This document shows positions 42,818 to 51,755 of a DNA stretch of 64,000 nt, one piece after another. The stretch lies in the NCBI GenBank assembly GCA_900637135.1, contig LR134353.1:558001-622000 (forward strand), written 5' to 3'. The notes under the pieces are model-generated. The model was not told the origin of the DNA. It saw only the letters and a list, made by a program, of their open reading frames with translations, and did not search any database. The translations under genes and the position numbers were made by a program. Each line of letters begins with the position of its first letter. Within the stretch, counting starts at the first letter, position 1. The DNA is from Mycolicibacterium flavescens. Lineage in GTDB: Bacteria; Actinomycetota; Actinomycetes; Mycobacteriales; Mycobacteriaceae.

Positions 42818-44033
42818 GTATGCGTCCCTGTCGCGGGAAGAACTCGCGGTCCTGCTGCCCGAGCTGCTGCTGATCGGTCAATTGATCGACCGGTCCGGAA
42901 TGGCCTGGATCATCGCAAATTTCGGCCGCGAGGAGATGTTGCAGGTCGCGATCGAGGAGTGGATGGGCGCCAGCCCGATCTACGCCAAACGCATGCAGCG
43001 GGCACTGGACTTCGAGGGTGACGACGTCGTCACGATCTTCAAAGGCATGCAGCTCGACATCGGCGCCCCACCGCAGTTCATGGACTTCCGCTACACCGTG
43101 CACGACCGGTGGCACGGCGAGTTCCACCTCGACCACTGCGGTGCGCTGCTCGACGTGGAGCCGATGGGCGAGGACTACGTGCGCGGCATGTGTCACGACA
43201 TCGAGGACCCGACGTTCGACGCGACCGCGGCCGCCACAAACCGTCGCGCGCAGATCCGTCCGATCCACCGGCCTCCACGCACACCGGCCGACCGGCATCC
43301 GCACTGTGCGTGGACGGTCGTGATCGACGAGTCCTATCCCGAGGTGGACGATCACCCGGTGTTGGACGTGATGCGCCGAACCCGCGCCGCCAGAACCGAA
43401 TTCGATCCAATCAACCGCGATGACGAGGGCCAGTCGGACTACTCGGGACCGCTGGTGTCGGACTTCGACTTCGGGGCGTTCTCACACTCGGCGCTGGTGC
43501 GCATTGCCGACGAGGTGACCCTGCAGATGCACTTGCTGAACTTGTCGTTCGTGATCGCGGTCGGCAAGCGCGCGGGCACCAACACCGAACTGGCGACCGA
43601 GATCTGCACCAAACAGCTGATCGGCATCGCCGGCATCGCCGCCGAACGCATCCACCGCGCGCTGAGACTGCCCGGCGGCATCGAAGGCGCCGTGCGCACA
43701 CTGCAGTTGCATCCGATGCTCAACCCGGCGGCCTATGTGGACGCCGAGTTCGGTCCGGATGTGGTGCACGTGCGGCGTTCGGCGGCGCACGAGGACGGCG
43801 CGTGGGTGTCGCTGGTGACCCCCGACGAGGTGCGTCCGTTGCAGGCCGCCGTCACGGCGATCGACAAGCATCTCGATGTCGAGGTCACCGGCACCGCCCA
43901 GGAGTGGACCGCGCGGGTCGTCGACACGGACAGCGAAGCCAAGGAATTCTCCGAGGTGGCGGTTGTCAGGGTCAGCGGCGGTTCGACATGGGAGTTCGAA
44001 GACCGCAAGTCATTGCCGTTGACCGTGCTCTGA
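42807..44033 (+). CDS. 408-residue protein of unknown function in the aldA operon
   Basis: The start ATG 42807 lies within the CMD gene. The protein is soluble. A His-rich stretch near residue 92-115 (VHDRWHGEFHLDHCG) is followed by GEDYVRGMCHDIEDPTF. A second conserved-looking block near 230-270 reads FSHSALVRIADEVTLQMHLLNLSF. The end is beta-rich. The His and Cys residues could bind a metal or act in catalysis. I do not recognise the family and know of no counterpart at this place in M. tuberculosis. Tight overlap indicates that it serves the same pathway as the SDR, dehydrogenase and CMD proteins. Confidence 0.8.
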   Translation: MTSRYASLSREELAVLLPELLLIGQLIDRSGMAWIIANFGREEMLQVAIEEWMGASPIYAKRMQRALDFEGDDVVTIFKGMQLDIGAPPQFMDFRYTVHDRWHGEFHLDHCGALLDVEPMGEDYVRGMCHDIEDPTFDATAAATNRRAQIRPIHRPPRTPADRHPHCAWTVVIDESYPEVDDHPVLDVMRRTRAARTEFDPINRDDEGQSDYSGPLVSDFDFGAFSHSALVRIADEVTLQMHLLNLSFVIAVGKRAGTNTELATEICTKQLIGIAGIAAERIHRALRLPGGIEGAVRTLQLHPMLNPAAYVDAEFGPDVVHVRRSAAHEDGAWVSLVTPDEVRPLQAAVTAIDKHLDVEVTGTAQEWTARVVDTDSEAKEFSEVAVVRVSGGSTWEFEDRKSLPLTVL

Positions 44034-44064
44034 GCCTCGTGGTCAGCGGGGCGCACCCGTCTGT

Positions 44065-44565
44065 TCAGCGCGCGGATCTACCGAGTTCCTCGTACTCCGC
44101 ACCGAGTGTGCGCATCCTGGCCGCAATGGCAGCGAGGTCGCTGTGTGAGCGCTGGATGATCTCGGCGACCTCGCCTGCGCCCTTGCTGACCACCGGCCAC
44201 AGCATCTGTTGGCCGGCCGGGGTTTCGGGCGTCGTCGCCGCCGCGTCCAGCACCCACTGACGGACCGCATCGAGCTCACGCCTGCCGGCCGCGACCACCG
44301 CGGCCGACCTGTCCACCTCAGCCGCGAGGCGGCGATCCAGGTCGGCCAATGCCCCCAGAGCCCTTGCCTGCCTGGCGTTCCGGTCTCGATAGCCCTCGGC
44401 GCCCGCGCCCGTCCAATCCGAACCCGGTGTCGCCGACTCCACCTCGTCCCGCAGGGACTCCAGGCGGGCACTGTGGTCCAGCCCGCCGCCGTCCTGCGGG
44501 ATGCCCTCACCGAACGTCGCGCGCGCCCGCGCCCACGTCGAGAGGAAGGCATCGACGACACTCAC
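44065..44565 (-). CDS. EspA/EspE-like type VII secretion-associated protein
   Basis: 166 residues from GTG 44565. Helical throughout, with a WxG-like turn WTGAGAEGYRDRN near residue 50 and the N-terminal VSVVDAFLSTWARARATFGEGIP. This layout resembles the N-terminal region of EspA/EspE-type ESX substrates and of a set of short mycobacterial relatives. It lacks the long C-terminal repeats of EspE. No ESX genes are nearby, so it is an orphan. It may form a helical pair with a partner or another copy of itself. The C-terminus is short and basic. Confidence 0.65.
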   Translation of the reverse strand: MSVVDAFLSTWARARATFGEGIPQDGGGLDHSARLESLRDEVESATPGSDWTGAGAEGYRDRNARQARALGALADLDRRLAAEVDRSAAVVAAGRRELDAVRQWVLDAAATTPETPAGQQMLWPVVSKGAGEVAEIIQRSHSDLAAIAARMRTLGAEYEELGRSAR

Positions 44566-44575
44566 GATCGTGAGT
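44560..44575. promoter_or_regulatory. Perfect 16-bp palindrome over the EspA/E-like start codon
   Basis: ACTCACGATCGTGAGT is its own reverse complement and includes the GTG start. A perfect 16-mer palindrome at a start is unlikely by chance and could be an operator or a translation-limiting hairpin. Confidence 0.4.
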
Positions 44576-44617
44576 TTACGGCCCGCCAGACGGCCGGCCG
44601 AGCACCAATTGCGGCGC

Positions 44618-45226
44618 CTAGCGGGCCGCGGTCGGAGCGGCCACGGACGCGCCGACCCAGCGTCGCAGGTAGCTCCGCAGCTCGGGGCCGCGGCGCGGGG
44701 GACGCCCCGGGTCGATGACGAACGACTGGATGATCCGCAGCAGGTGTTCGGCCAGTTCGTCGAGGTCGTGGTCGTCGAACCCCTGCGCGGCCCAGTCAAC
44801 GTCGAAGCGGCGCAGCATCGAATTGGCGAACTCCAACGCCACATCGGAGGTGACCGTCTGGCTGAACTCGCTGGCCCGCGCGGGCATCAGCAACAGTCCC
44901 ATGTGTTTGTCCTGTGGCAGCCACTCCAGCGCGGTGGCGATGCCCTCGGCGACCGCCTCCTGCGGGTCGGTCAACCCCTGCAGGTGCTCGGCGAGCCGGT
45001 CTAGAAAGCCGGTGGCCGCACGCTGTGCTGAGGCCTGAAGCAGCGCGTCGGTGCTGGGAAAGTACCGGTAGACCGTCTGCCGCGTCACCCCGAGTGTGCG
45101 CGCGACGTCGCTGATCGAGAACTCGGCACCGCGCGCGTCGATCGCCTTGCCCGCGGCGTCGAGGATTCGGGCCACCGCCTCCTCATCCGTCGACGGCGCC
45201 GAGCCGGACCAACCGTGTGTGCGCAC
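44618..45226 (-). CDS. TetR-family regulator
   Basis: 202 residues, ATG/GTG at 45226. Helix-turn-helix FSISDVARTLGVTRQTVYRYFPSTDALLQAS. Downstream (28 bp) of the CYP125-like gene on the same strand; the palindrome CCATACACT-N9-AGTGTATGG before that gene is the best operator candidate. The C-terminal ligand domain ends in a basic, Pro-rich stretch (DPGRPPRRGPELRSYLRRW). Likely controls the P450. Confidence 0.92.
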   Translation of the reverse strand: MRTHGWSGSAPSTDEEAVARILDAAGKAIDARGAEFSISDVARTLGVTRQTVYRYFPSTDALLQASAQRAATGFLDRLAEHLQGLTDPQEAVAEGIATALEWLPQDKHMGLLLMPARASEFSQTVTSDVALEFANSMLRRFDVDWAAQGFDDHDLDELAEHLLRIIQSFVIDPGRPPRRGPELRSYLRRWVGASVAAPTAAR

Positions 45227-45253
45227 GGCGAAAATCCTACTCAGCCCGCCCGG

Positions 45254-46483
45254 TCAGCCGGTGTAAGAGACCTGCAGGTCCTTGACGCCGTTGATCCAGC
45301 CCGACCGAAGGCGCTGAGGCTCACCGGCTTTGGCAATTCCGGGGATCTGGTCGGCGATCTCGTTGAAGATCAGCTTGATCTCCATGCGGGCCAGGTTCGC
45401 GCCGATGCAGTAGTGGGCGCCGTTGCCGCCGAAACCGAGGTGCGGATTGGGGTCGCGCGAGATGTCGAACCGGAACGGCAGGTCGAAGACCTCTTCGTCG
45501 AAGTTGGCCGAGCTGTAGAAGAGGCCCACCCGCTGGCCCTCGCGGATCGTGACACCGGCGAGTTCGGTGTCGGCCAGCGCGGTCCGCTGGAAGCAGTGCA
45601 CCGGGGTGGCCCACCGCACGATCTCGTCGGCCGCGGTCGCGGGCCTGTCGCGCTTGAACAGCTCCCACTGCTCGGGATTCTCGAAGAACGCGTTCATACC
45701 GTGTGTCATCGCGTTTCGGGTCGTCTCGTTTCCGGCGACCGCCAGCAGGATCACGAAGAACGCGAACTCCACATCGTCGAGCGACTCCCCATCGAGGTCG
45801 GCCTCGATCAGCCGGGTCACGATGTCGTCGGCCGGGCACCGACGGCGCTCCTCGGCCATCGCATAGGCGTACCCCATCAGCTCCGCATTAGCGGCGGTCG
45901 GATCGGAGTCGAAGTCGGGGTCGTCGGTGTTCATGATCGCGTTGGTCCATCCAAACAACTTCTCGCGATCGGACTCGGGCACACCGATCAGGTCGGCGAT
46001 GGCCAGCAGCGGCAGGCGCATCGCGATGTCGTCGACGAAATTGCCACTGCCCTTTTGCTTTGCCTCGGCGACGATTTCGCGTGCGGCGGTCGCCAACCGT
46101 TCCTCGAGCGTGGTGATTGCGCGCGGGGTGAACAAGCGCGACACGAGTTTGCGCAGCCTCGTGTGTTCGGGCGCGTCGTGGTTGATCAGCAGCGCCTTGG
46201 TGAGCTCGAGCTGATCCGAGGTGACGCCCTCGGGAAGGCGCATCACCGCCCCCTTGCGGTTGGTCGACCACAGCTCGCCGTTGCGCGAGATGGCCTTGAT
46301 GTCCTCGTGGCGGCTGATCACCCAGTAGCCGCCGTCATCAAAGATCGACTCGGGCTGCTCGTTCCACCACACCGGCGCGGTCTTGCGCAGCTGAGCGAAT
46401 TCTGTGACGGGGATACCGCGCAGCAGCACCTCGGGGTCGGTGAAGTCATATCCGGGTCCGAACGGGCATGTGGCCTGCGTCAT
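45254..46483 (-). CDS. CYP125-like cytochrome P450
   Basis: 409 residues from ATG 46483 (ATG 46495 and TTG 46510 are further in-frame choices). N-terminal YDFTDPEVLLRGIPVTEFAQLRKTAPVWWNEQ and C-terminal RLRSGWINGVKDLQVSYTG closely match CYP125, the steroid C26/C27 hydroxylase of mycobacteria. Helix-I AGNETTRNA, haem loop FGGNGAHYCIGAN with Cys about 359. The canonical cyp125 lies in the cholesterol regulon, so this seems a second CYP125-family enzyme. A role in sterol side-chain or branched-lipid oxidation is inferred. Confidence 0.9.
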   Translation of the reverse strand: MTQATCPFGPGYDFTDPEVLLRGIPVTEFAQLRKTAPVWWNEQPESIFDDGGYWVISRHEDIKAISRNGELWSTNRKGAVMRLPEGVTSDQLELTKALLINHDAPEHTRLRKLVSRLFTPRAITTLEERLATAAREIVAEAKQKGSGNFVDDIAMRLPLLAIADLIGVPESDREKLFGWTNAIMNTDDPDFDSDPTAANAELMGYAYAMAEERRRCPADDIVTRLIEADLDGESLDDVEFAFFVILLAVAGNETTRNAMTHGMNAFFENPEQWELFKRDRPATAADEIVRWATPVHCFQRTALADTELAGVTIREGQRVGLFYSSANFDEEVFDLPFRFDISRDPNPHLGFGGNGAHYCIGANLARMEIKLIFNEIADQIPGIAKAGEPQRLRSGWINGVKDLQVSYTG

Positions 46484-46491
46484 ACACTCGA

Positions 46492-46518
46492 CCATACACT
46501 GGTTAGTCAAGTGTATGG
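46492..46518. promoter_or_regulatory. Operator palindrome before the CYP125-like gene
   Basis: CCATACACT (46492-46500), 9 bp, AGTGTATGG (46510-46518): perfect 9-bp arms. A further CATACACT half-site lies at 46481-46488. Location between the P450 and purD, 9 bp from the P450 start, fits repression of the P450 by the nearby TetR. Confidence 0.65.
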
Positions 46519-46574
46519 CCTAACTTGCGTCGTCGACCGAACCGAGATCGAGACTGCGGTTAGGGTGAGCAGTT

Positions 46575-47843
46575 GTGCGAGTCCTGGTAATCGGATCCGG
46601 TGCCCGTGAACATGCGTTGCTGCTGGCGCTGCGGCGTGACCCGCAGGTCGAAGACCTATCGATCGCGCCGGGCAATGCGGGTACCGCCGCGATCGCCGAC
46701 CAGTACGACGTCGACATCACTTCAGGTGAGGCCGTCGCCAGCCTGGCGCAGCGGCTGGAGGTCGACCTCGTCGTCATCGGGCCGGAAGTACCGCTGGTGC
46801 TCGGCGTCGCCGATGCGGTGCGCAGCGCCGGGATCGCCTGCTTCGGGCCGAGCAAGGACGCGGCCCGCATCGAGGGTTCGAAGGCGTTCGGCAAGGAGCT
46901 GATGACGGCCGCCGGTGTGCGCACCGCCAGGAGCGAGGTCGTCGACAACCCCGCTCACCTCGACGCGGCGCTCGACCGCTTCGGCCCCGACAGCGGCGAG
47001 GCCGCATGGGTGGTCAAGGACGACGGTCTGGCCGCGGGCAAGGGTGTGGTGGTCACCGCCGATCGCGCGGCCGCCAGGGCTCATGCCGCGGGCCTGCTCG
47101 ACGCGGGACATCCGGTGCTGCTCGAGTCGTACCTCGACGGGCCCGAGGTGTCGCTGTTCTGCGTCGTCGACGGCGAGACCGTGGTGCCTATGCTGCCCGC
47201 GCAGGACTTCAAACGGGTCGGCGACAACGACACCGGCCCCAACACCGGCGGTATGGGGGCCTACGCGCCGCTGCCGTGGTTGCCCGAGGACATGGTCACC
47301 CACATCGTCGACGATATCGTGAAACCCGTTGCCACCGAACTGGTCAAGCGCGGTAGTTCGTTCTCGGGGTTGCTCTACGCCGGTCTGTCGATCACCTCAC
47401 GAGGCCCGGCGGTGATCGAATTCAATTGTCGCTTCGGCGATCCCGAGACCCAGCCGGTGCTGGCCCTGCTGGAGACGCCGCTGGGTCAGCTGCTGTACGC
47501 GGCCGCAACGGGCAGCCTCGCCGACGAGCCGCCGCTGCAGTGGCGCGACGGCGCCGCCGTGACCGTGGTGTTGGCCGCGGAGAACTACCCGTCTCGCCCG
47601 CGTGTCGGTGACGTGATCGTCGGTGCCGAGGTCGAGGGTGTGCTGCACGCGGGCACGAGTCGCCGCGAGGACGGTGCCGTCGTGTCCTCGGGAGGCCGCG
47701 TGCTCTCCATCGTGGGTACCGGCGCGGATCTGTCGGCAGCGCGTGAGGCCGCCTACGAGGTGATCGAATCGATTCGCCTGCCGGGCAGCCACTTTCGCAG
47801 AGACATCGCCCTTGCCGCGGCCGAGGGGCGCATCAGCGTCTAA
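46575..47843 (+). CDS. purD: Phosphoribosylamine-glycine ligase PurD (GAR synthetase)
   Basis: 422 residues, GTG start. N-domain [16 protein letters not shown]-grasp region with [15 protein letters not shown], and the family signature [11 protein letters not shown]. Catalyses the second step of purine synthesis, joining glycine to phosphoribosylamine with ATP. A TAGGGT element 9 bp before the start could be the -10 box of a leaderless transcript. The 3' end overlaps the convergent esterase gene by 4 bp. Confidence 0.97.
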   Translation: MRVLVIGSGAREHALLLALRRDPQVEDLSIAPGNAGTAAIADQYDVDITSGEAVASLAQRLEVDLVVIGPEVPLVLGVADAVRSAGIACFGPSKDAARIEGSKAFGKELMTAAGVRTARSEVVDNPAHLDAALDRFGPDSGEAAWVVKDDGLAAGKGVVVTADRAAARAHAAGLLDAGHPVLLESYLDGPEVSLFCVVDGETVVPMLPAQDFKRVGDNDTGPNTGGMGAYAPLPWLPEDMVTHIVDDIVKPVATELVKRGSSFSGLLYAGLSITSRGPAVIEFNCRFGDPETQPVLALLETPLGQLLYAAATGSLADEPPLQWRDGAAVTVVLAAENYPSRPRVGDVIVGAEVEGVLHAGTSRREDGAVVSSGGRVLSIVGTGADLSAAREAAYEVIESIRLPGSHFRRDIALAAAEGRISV

Positions 47844-48661
47844 GACGTCAGCAGCGGGGCCATCCAGGACAACTCGGCGGGCAGCTGCGCGCTCCAGAAC
47901 CCGGCATCGTGCCCACCCGGCGAGAAGCCGCCCGCGGGCGGATTCGGCAGCTGCGCGATGAACTCCTTGGTCGCCGAGTAGAACGGATCGCCGGTCCCGC
48001 AGTCGATCCGGATCGGAATCGACGCCAGCGCCGGCAGGCCCCAAACACTGTTGGCGGCATAGTCTTCCGCGCTGTCGAACGCACCGGGCGCGGCGGCTCC
48101 GGGGGACGTCCACAGCGCGGGGCTGACGGCGCAGATCGCGACGGTGCGGGCGGGGCCGAGCCGCGCCCCGAGCAGCAGGGCCCCGTAGCCGCCCATCGAC
48201 CAGCCCAGGAAGCCGACTCGTGAGGTGTCCAAACCTTGTGAGCCCAGCATCGGGATCAGCTCGTCGAGCACCATCGCCCCGGAGTCCTCACCGGAGGCCC
48301 GCTTGTGCCAGTAGCTTCCACCGCCGTCGACGGCGACGACCGCGAAGGGCGGCAGGCCCGCGGCGACCGCCTCGGCCAAGCCCTGCTCCACACCGCCGGC
48401 CATCACACCCGCTGCGTCCTGCCCCTTACCGTGCAGCGCGATGACCGGACGCAGCGGTGCGGTTTGACCGGGCGGACGGGCGATCGCCCAGTTGGTCTTC
48501 TGCCCGCCGCGGGCCGCCGAGACGAAGGACCCGTCGACGTAGGTGGGTGCGGCGGGTGCGGCCGGGGCCGCGGGCGCCATCCGCAGCGCCGCCACTCCGG
48601 CGGCCGCGCCGACCCCGAGGCGCAGAAGCGAACGGCGGCTCAGTTCGGGCATGGCGGCCAT
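47840..48661 (-). CDS. Tat-exported esterase (Rv0774c-like)
   Basis: 273 residues. The N-terminal [19 protein letters not shown] is a twin-arginine signal. Alpha/beta-hydrolase core with oxyanion LHGKG, nucleophile elbow GWSMGG, an acid in CGTGDPFY and His in GGHDAGFW. Similar to esterase D-type/Rv0774c, an extracellular enzyme acting on short-chain esters in M. tuberculosis. Divergent from the TetR gene at 48792. Confidence 0.9.
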   Translation of the reverse strand: MAAMPELSRRSLLRLGVGAAAGVAALRMAPAAPAAPAAPTYVDGSFVSAARGGQKTNWAIARPPGQTAPLRPVIALHGKGQDAAGVMAGGVEQGLAEAVAAGLPPFAVVAVDGGGSYWHKRASGEDSGAMVLDELIPMLGSQGLDTSRVGFLGWSMGGYGALLLGARLGPARTVAICAVSPALWTSPGAAAPGAFDSAEDYAANSVWGLPALASIPIRIDCGTGDPFYSATKEFIAQLPNPPAGGFSPGGHDAGFWSAQLPAELSWMAPLLTS

Positions 48662-48791
48662 GATGCCATCGCGGGTTGTCTGCCCGACGAGCGGCGGCTG
48701 GCCCGTCGCACCAGAAACACCAGCCCCGACTTCGGTTCGAAAACCTGACGATTAGGCGAAAGCGCGATGGTAGGGCCGCCCGACTGGCAGC

Positions 48792-49421
48792 ATGCTAAAG
48801 GTGACGGCAGCGGTCACTCCCAAGGGAGAACGTCGACGCTTTGCGCTGGTCAGCGCCGCTGCCGATCTGCTGTGCGAGGGCGGCTTCGACGCGGTGCGAC
48901 ATCGCGCTGTGGCCCGTCGCGCCGGCCTGCCGCTGGCGTCGACGACCTACTACTTCTCGTCGCTGGACGATCTGATCGCCAGGGCCGTCGAATACGTCGG
49001 CGAGCGTGAGGCCGAGCAGTTGCGCGCCCGGGTGGCGATGCTGTCGCGGCGCCGGCGAGGCGCGGAGTCGACCGCCGACATCCTGGTGGATCTGTTGGTC
49101 GACGACGTGGCGGGGCAACGGGTCAGCGAGCAGCTGATCTCACGCTACGAGCGCTACATCGCGTGCGCGCGCCACCCGATGCTGCGCGACATCCAACGGC
49201 GAATCATGCGCCAGCGCACCGATGCCGTCATCGAGGTCATCGAGCGGTCGGGTCGCTCGGTGCGCGCCGAGTACCTCACCGCTTTGGTCAACGCGGTCGA
49301 CGGTGCGGTGGTGGCGGCGCTCGTCGCCGAGGGTGACGGGCCTCGCGCAACAGCACGCGCAACGCTGATCGACGTGATAGACGTGTTGGCACCAATCGAC
49401 GAGCGAGTGGCGCAGGTGTGA
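48792..49421 (+). CDS. TetR-family regulator (Rv0775-like)
   Basis: 209 residues, ATG start. Helix-turn-helix FDAVRHRAVARRAGLPLASTTYYFSSLDDLIARA. It is 15 bp upstream of an amino-acid permease gene on the same strand and divergent from the esterase gene, so either may be its target. No clear inverted repeat was found in the 130-bp gap. Confidence 0.92.
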   Translation: MLKVTAAVTPKGERRRFALVSAAADLLCEGGFDAVRHRAVARRAGLPLASTTYYFSSLDDLIARAVEYVGEREAEQLRARVAMLSRRRRGAESTADILVDLLVDDVAGQRVSEQLISRYERYIACARHPMLRDIQRRIMRQRTDAVIEVIERSGRSVRAEYLTALVNAVDGAVVAALVAEGDGPRATARATLIDVIDVLAPIDERVAQV

Positions 49422-49436
49422 CGTAGTAGGAGGCCG

Positions 49437-50855
49437 ATGAGTACGCCGACCGACACGCAACCGGAACTTCGGCGGGTCATGGGTCCGGGGTTGTTGCTGC
49501 TGTTCATCGTCGGTGACATCCTCGGTACCGGTGTCTACGCGCTGACCGGTCAAGTCGCCGGAGAAGTGGGTGGGGCGGCGTGGCTGCCGTTCCTGCTCGC
49601 GTTCGCCATCGCCACCGTCACGGCGTTCTCCTATCTGGAGCTTGTCACCAAGTACCCGCAAGCCGCGGGCGCAGCGTTGTACGCGCACAAGGCATTCGGG
49701 ATCCAGTTCTTCACATTCCTGGTCGCGTTCGTGGTGATGTGTTCCGGTATCACGTCGGCCTCCACGGCATCGCAGGCGTTCGCGGCCAACCTGATCAAGG
49801 GGTTCGGCCTGGATTGGGGTAAGGCGGGCGTCACGCTCATCGCCCTGAGCTTCATGGCCGTCCTCGCCGCGATCAACCTGCGCGGCGTCAGTGAGAGTGT
49901 CAAACTCAACGTCGGCCTGACCATCATCGAGATCAGCGGTCTGCTGCTGGTGATCTTCGTCGGTCTGTGGGCCTTCACCCAGGCCGGCGACCACGACTTC
50001 TCACGCATCGTGATGTTCGAAAGCAGCGAGGAACGAAGCACATTCGTCGCGATCACCGCGGCAACCTCGCTTGCCTTCTTCGCCATGGTCGGGTTCGAGG
50101 ACTCGGTCAACATGGCCGAGGAGACCAAAGACCCCGTCCGGATCTTCCCCAAGGTCTTGTTGACCGGCCTGAGCATCGCGGGTGTCGTGTACATCCTGGT
50201 GTCGATCATCGCGGTGGCGATGGTGCCGATCGGCGAATTGAGGGAGAGCAGCACCCCACTGGTGAGCGTGGTCGAGGCCGCCGCACCGGGCCTTCCGATC
50301 GACGAGTTGTTCCCGTTCATCACGATGTTCGCGGTTTCGAACACCGCGCTGATCAACATGCTGATGGCCAGCCGGTTGATCTACGGCATGGCACGCCAGC
50401 ATGTACTGCCGCCGCTTCTGGGCTCGGTGCACCGGACCCGCCACACCCCCTGGGTGGCAATCATTTTCACCACCATCATCGCGTTCGGGCTGATCTTCTA
50501 CGTCTCGGCGTTCGCGAGCAGCAAGGCGCTCTCGGTGCTCGGCGGCACCACATCGCTGCTGCTGTTGGCGGTGTTCGCGACGGTCAACGTCGCGGTGTTG
50601 GTCCTGCGTCGCGATGTCGCCGAGGATGACAGGCACTTCCGAACACCCACGGTATTGCCCATCATCGGTTTCATCACGTCGGTGTATTTGGTGACGCCCT
50701 TGTCGGGCCGCCCGGGCACGCAGTATCTGCTGGGCGGGATCCTGGTGGTGATCGGAATCGTGCTCTTCCTCATCACGATGGTGATCAACAGGCGACTCGG
50801 CATCAAGGACGCGGGTATCAACGATCCGACTCAGCTCGCGCAGTCGCCGGACTAA
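49437..50855 (+). CDS. APC-superfamily amino-acid permease
   Basis: 472 residues, ATG with AGGAGG 5 bp upstream. Twelve hydrophobic segments. The first contains GDILGTGVYALTGQVAGEVG, the substrate/ion site of the APC family. ...GFEDSVNMAEETKDPVRIFP is the conserved loop after segment 6. Imports an amino acid or polyamine by proton symport; which one is not evident. Its coupling to the TetR gene suggests induction by a ligand. Confidence 0.92.
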   Translation: MSTPTDTQPELRRVMGPGLLLLFIVGDILGTGVYALTGQVAGEVGGAAWLPFLLAFAIATVTAFSYLELVTKYPQAAGAALYAHKAFGIQFFTFLVAFVVMCSGITSASTASQAFAANLIKGFGLDWGKAGVTLIALSFMAVLAAINLRGVSESVKLNVGLTIIEISGLLLVIFVGLWAFTQAGDHDFSRIVMFESSEERSTFVAITAATSLAFFAMVGFEDSVNMAEETKDPVRIFPKVLLTGLSIAGVVYILVSIIAVAMVPIGELRESSTPLVSVVEAAAPGLPIDELFPFITMFAVSNTALINMLMASRLIYGMARQHVLPPLLGSVHRTRHTPWVAIIFTTIIAFGLIFYVSAFASSKALSVLGGTTSLLLLAVFATVNVAVLVLRRDVAEDDRHFRTPTVLPIIGFITSVYLVTPLSGRPGTQYLLGGILVVIGIVLFLITMVINRRLGIKDAGINDPTQLAQSPD

Positions 50856-51715
50856 CCGCCCAACTGCCTGCGGATCTCGGTCAGTTCGCGTTGAGCTCGC
50901 TCGATCAGTTGTTGAACCTGCTCCAGGCGCGGTAACACGTCGCCGCCCTCGGGGTTGGCCGCCGCACGGGCCCGGGGAGCTGGCGTCAGCCCCGGCGGTA
51001 GTGCGGGCGTGACGATGTAGCCGCCTTCGCGGTCGCCGTAGATCGTGACGTCCTCGCGCCGCCGCTCGAAATACAGCGCGACGTACGCGCAGAGCACCGC
51101 GTCGACGGGATCCTCACAAGCGTTCAGCTGGAAGGCTCGATCGCTGGCCTCGATCCGCTTGCGAAGCTCGAGCCAGGCGGGGCTGCTGCGCACGCGAAGC
51201 CGCGGCGTCGCGTCGTTCAACCCCTCGATCAGCCCCACCATTCTCAGCAGCTCGTCCTGGCGCTTGGCGACATCCTTGGCGCGCCGCTTGTACTTGAGCG
51301 TCTTGCCGAGTTTGAACAGCGAGATCGTCGCCGCGTGCGGATAGACCTCGATCGCGCGCCGGTCGCCGCGCGACAGCGGGTCGGGATCCAGGCCCAACCG
51401 TCGGCAGAGCACCTCGGCGCGGGGTGGATCGAAGAGACGGTTGCCCGTGTTCGCGGGCTGGGCGGTCGCCTCGAACGGTGCGAAGTCCCGGTTGTAGAGC
51501 GTCTCCCCGAGCCGATACCCGCTGGGGTTTCTGACGACGAGCGGCGCGTCGATCCCCACGACGCATGGGCCATCGACAAACGGCGCGAGGGCCGCCTCGA
51601 TGTCGTCGTCGCTGACCGCCGCGCCCACCTGCACGAGCCGTCCGTCGTCGTCGAGGACTGCCACCCCGGATTGGTTTCCCTCCGCCCACGCGAGATCGAG
51701 CCCAACGAAGTACAT
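50852..51715 (-). CDS. DUF429-family protein (Rv0776c-like)
   Basis: 287 residues from ATG 51715 (MYFVGLDLAWAEG). The DUF429 core includes an RNase H-like start FVGLDLAW..., GIDAPLVV, and a conserved EVYPHAATISLFKL. The family is predicted to be a nuclease-like fold by such motifs, with no known function. Convergent with the permease gene (4-bp overlap) and 40 bp from divergent purB. The C-terminus is a coiled-coil-like helix (RLEQVQQLIERAQRELTEIRRQL). Confidence 0.88.
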   Translation of the reverse strand: MYFVGLDLAWAEGNQSGVAVLDDDGRLVQVGAAVSDDDIEAALAPFVDGPCVVGIDAPLVVRNPSGYRLGETLYNRDFAPFEATAQPANTGNRLFDPPRAEVLCRRLGLDPDPLSRGDRRAIEVYPHAATISLFKLGKTLKYKRRAKDVAKRQDELLRMVGLIEGLNDATPRLRVRSSPAWLELRKRIEASDRAFQLNACEDPVDAVLCAYVALYFERRREDVTIYGDREGGYIVTPALPPGLTPAPRARAAANPEGGDVLPRLEQVQQLIERAQRELTEIRRQLGG

Positions 51716-51755
51716 GGGACCAGCCTGCACTACCCGGGTCGTAAGCTGAGTGTTT

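Noticed and set aside
44065..44565. Part of a full ESX locus
   Set aside because: No EccA-E, PE/PPE or EsxA/B-type genes are nearby; kept only as an orphan EspA/E-like protein.
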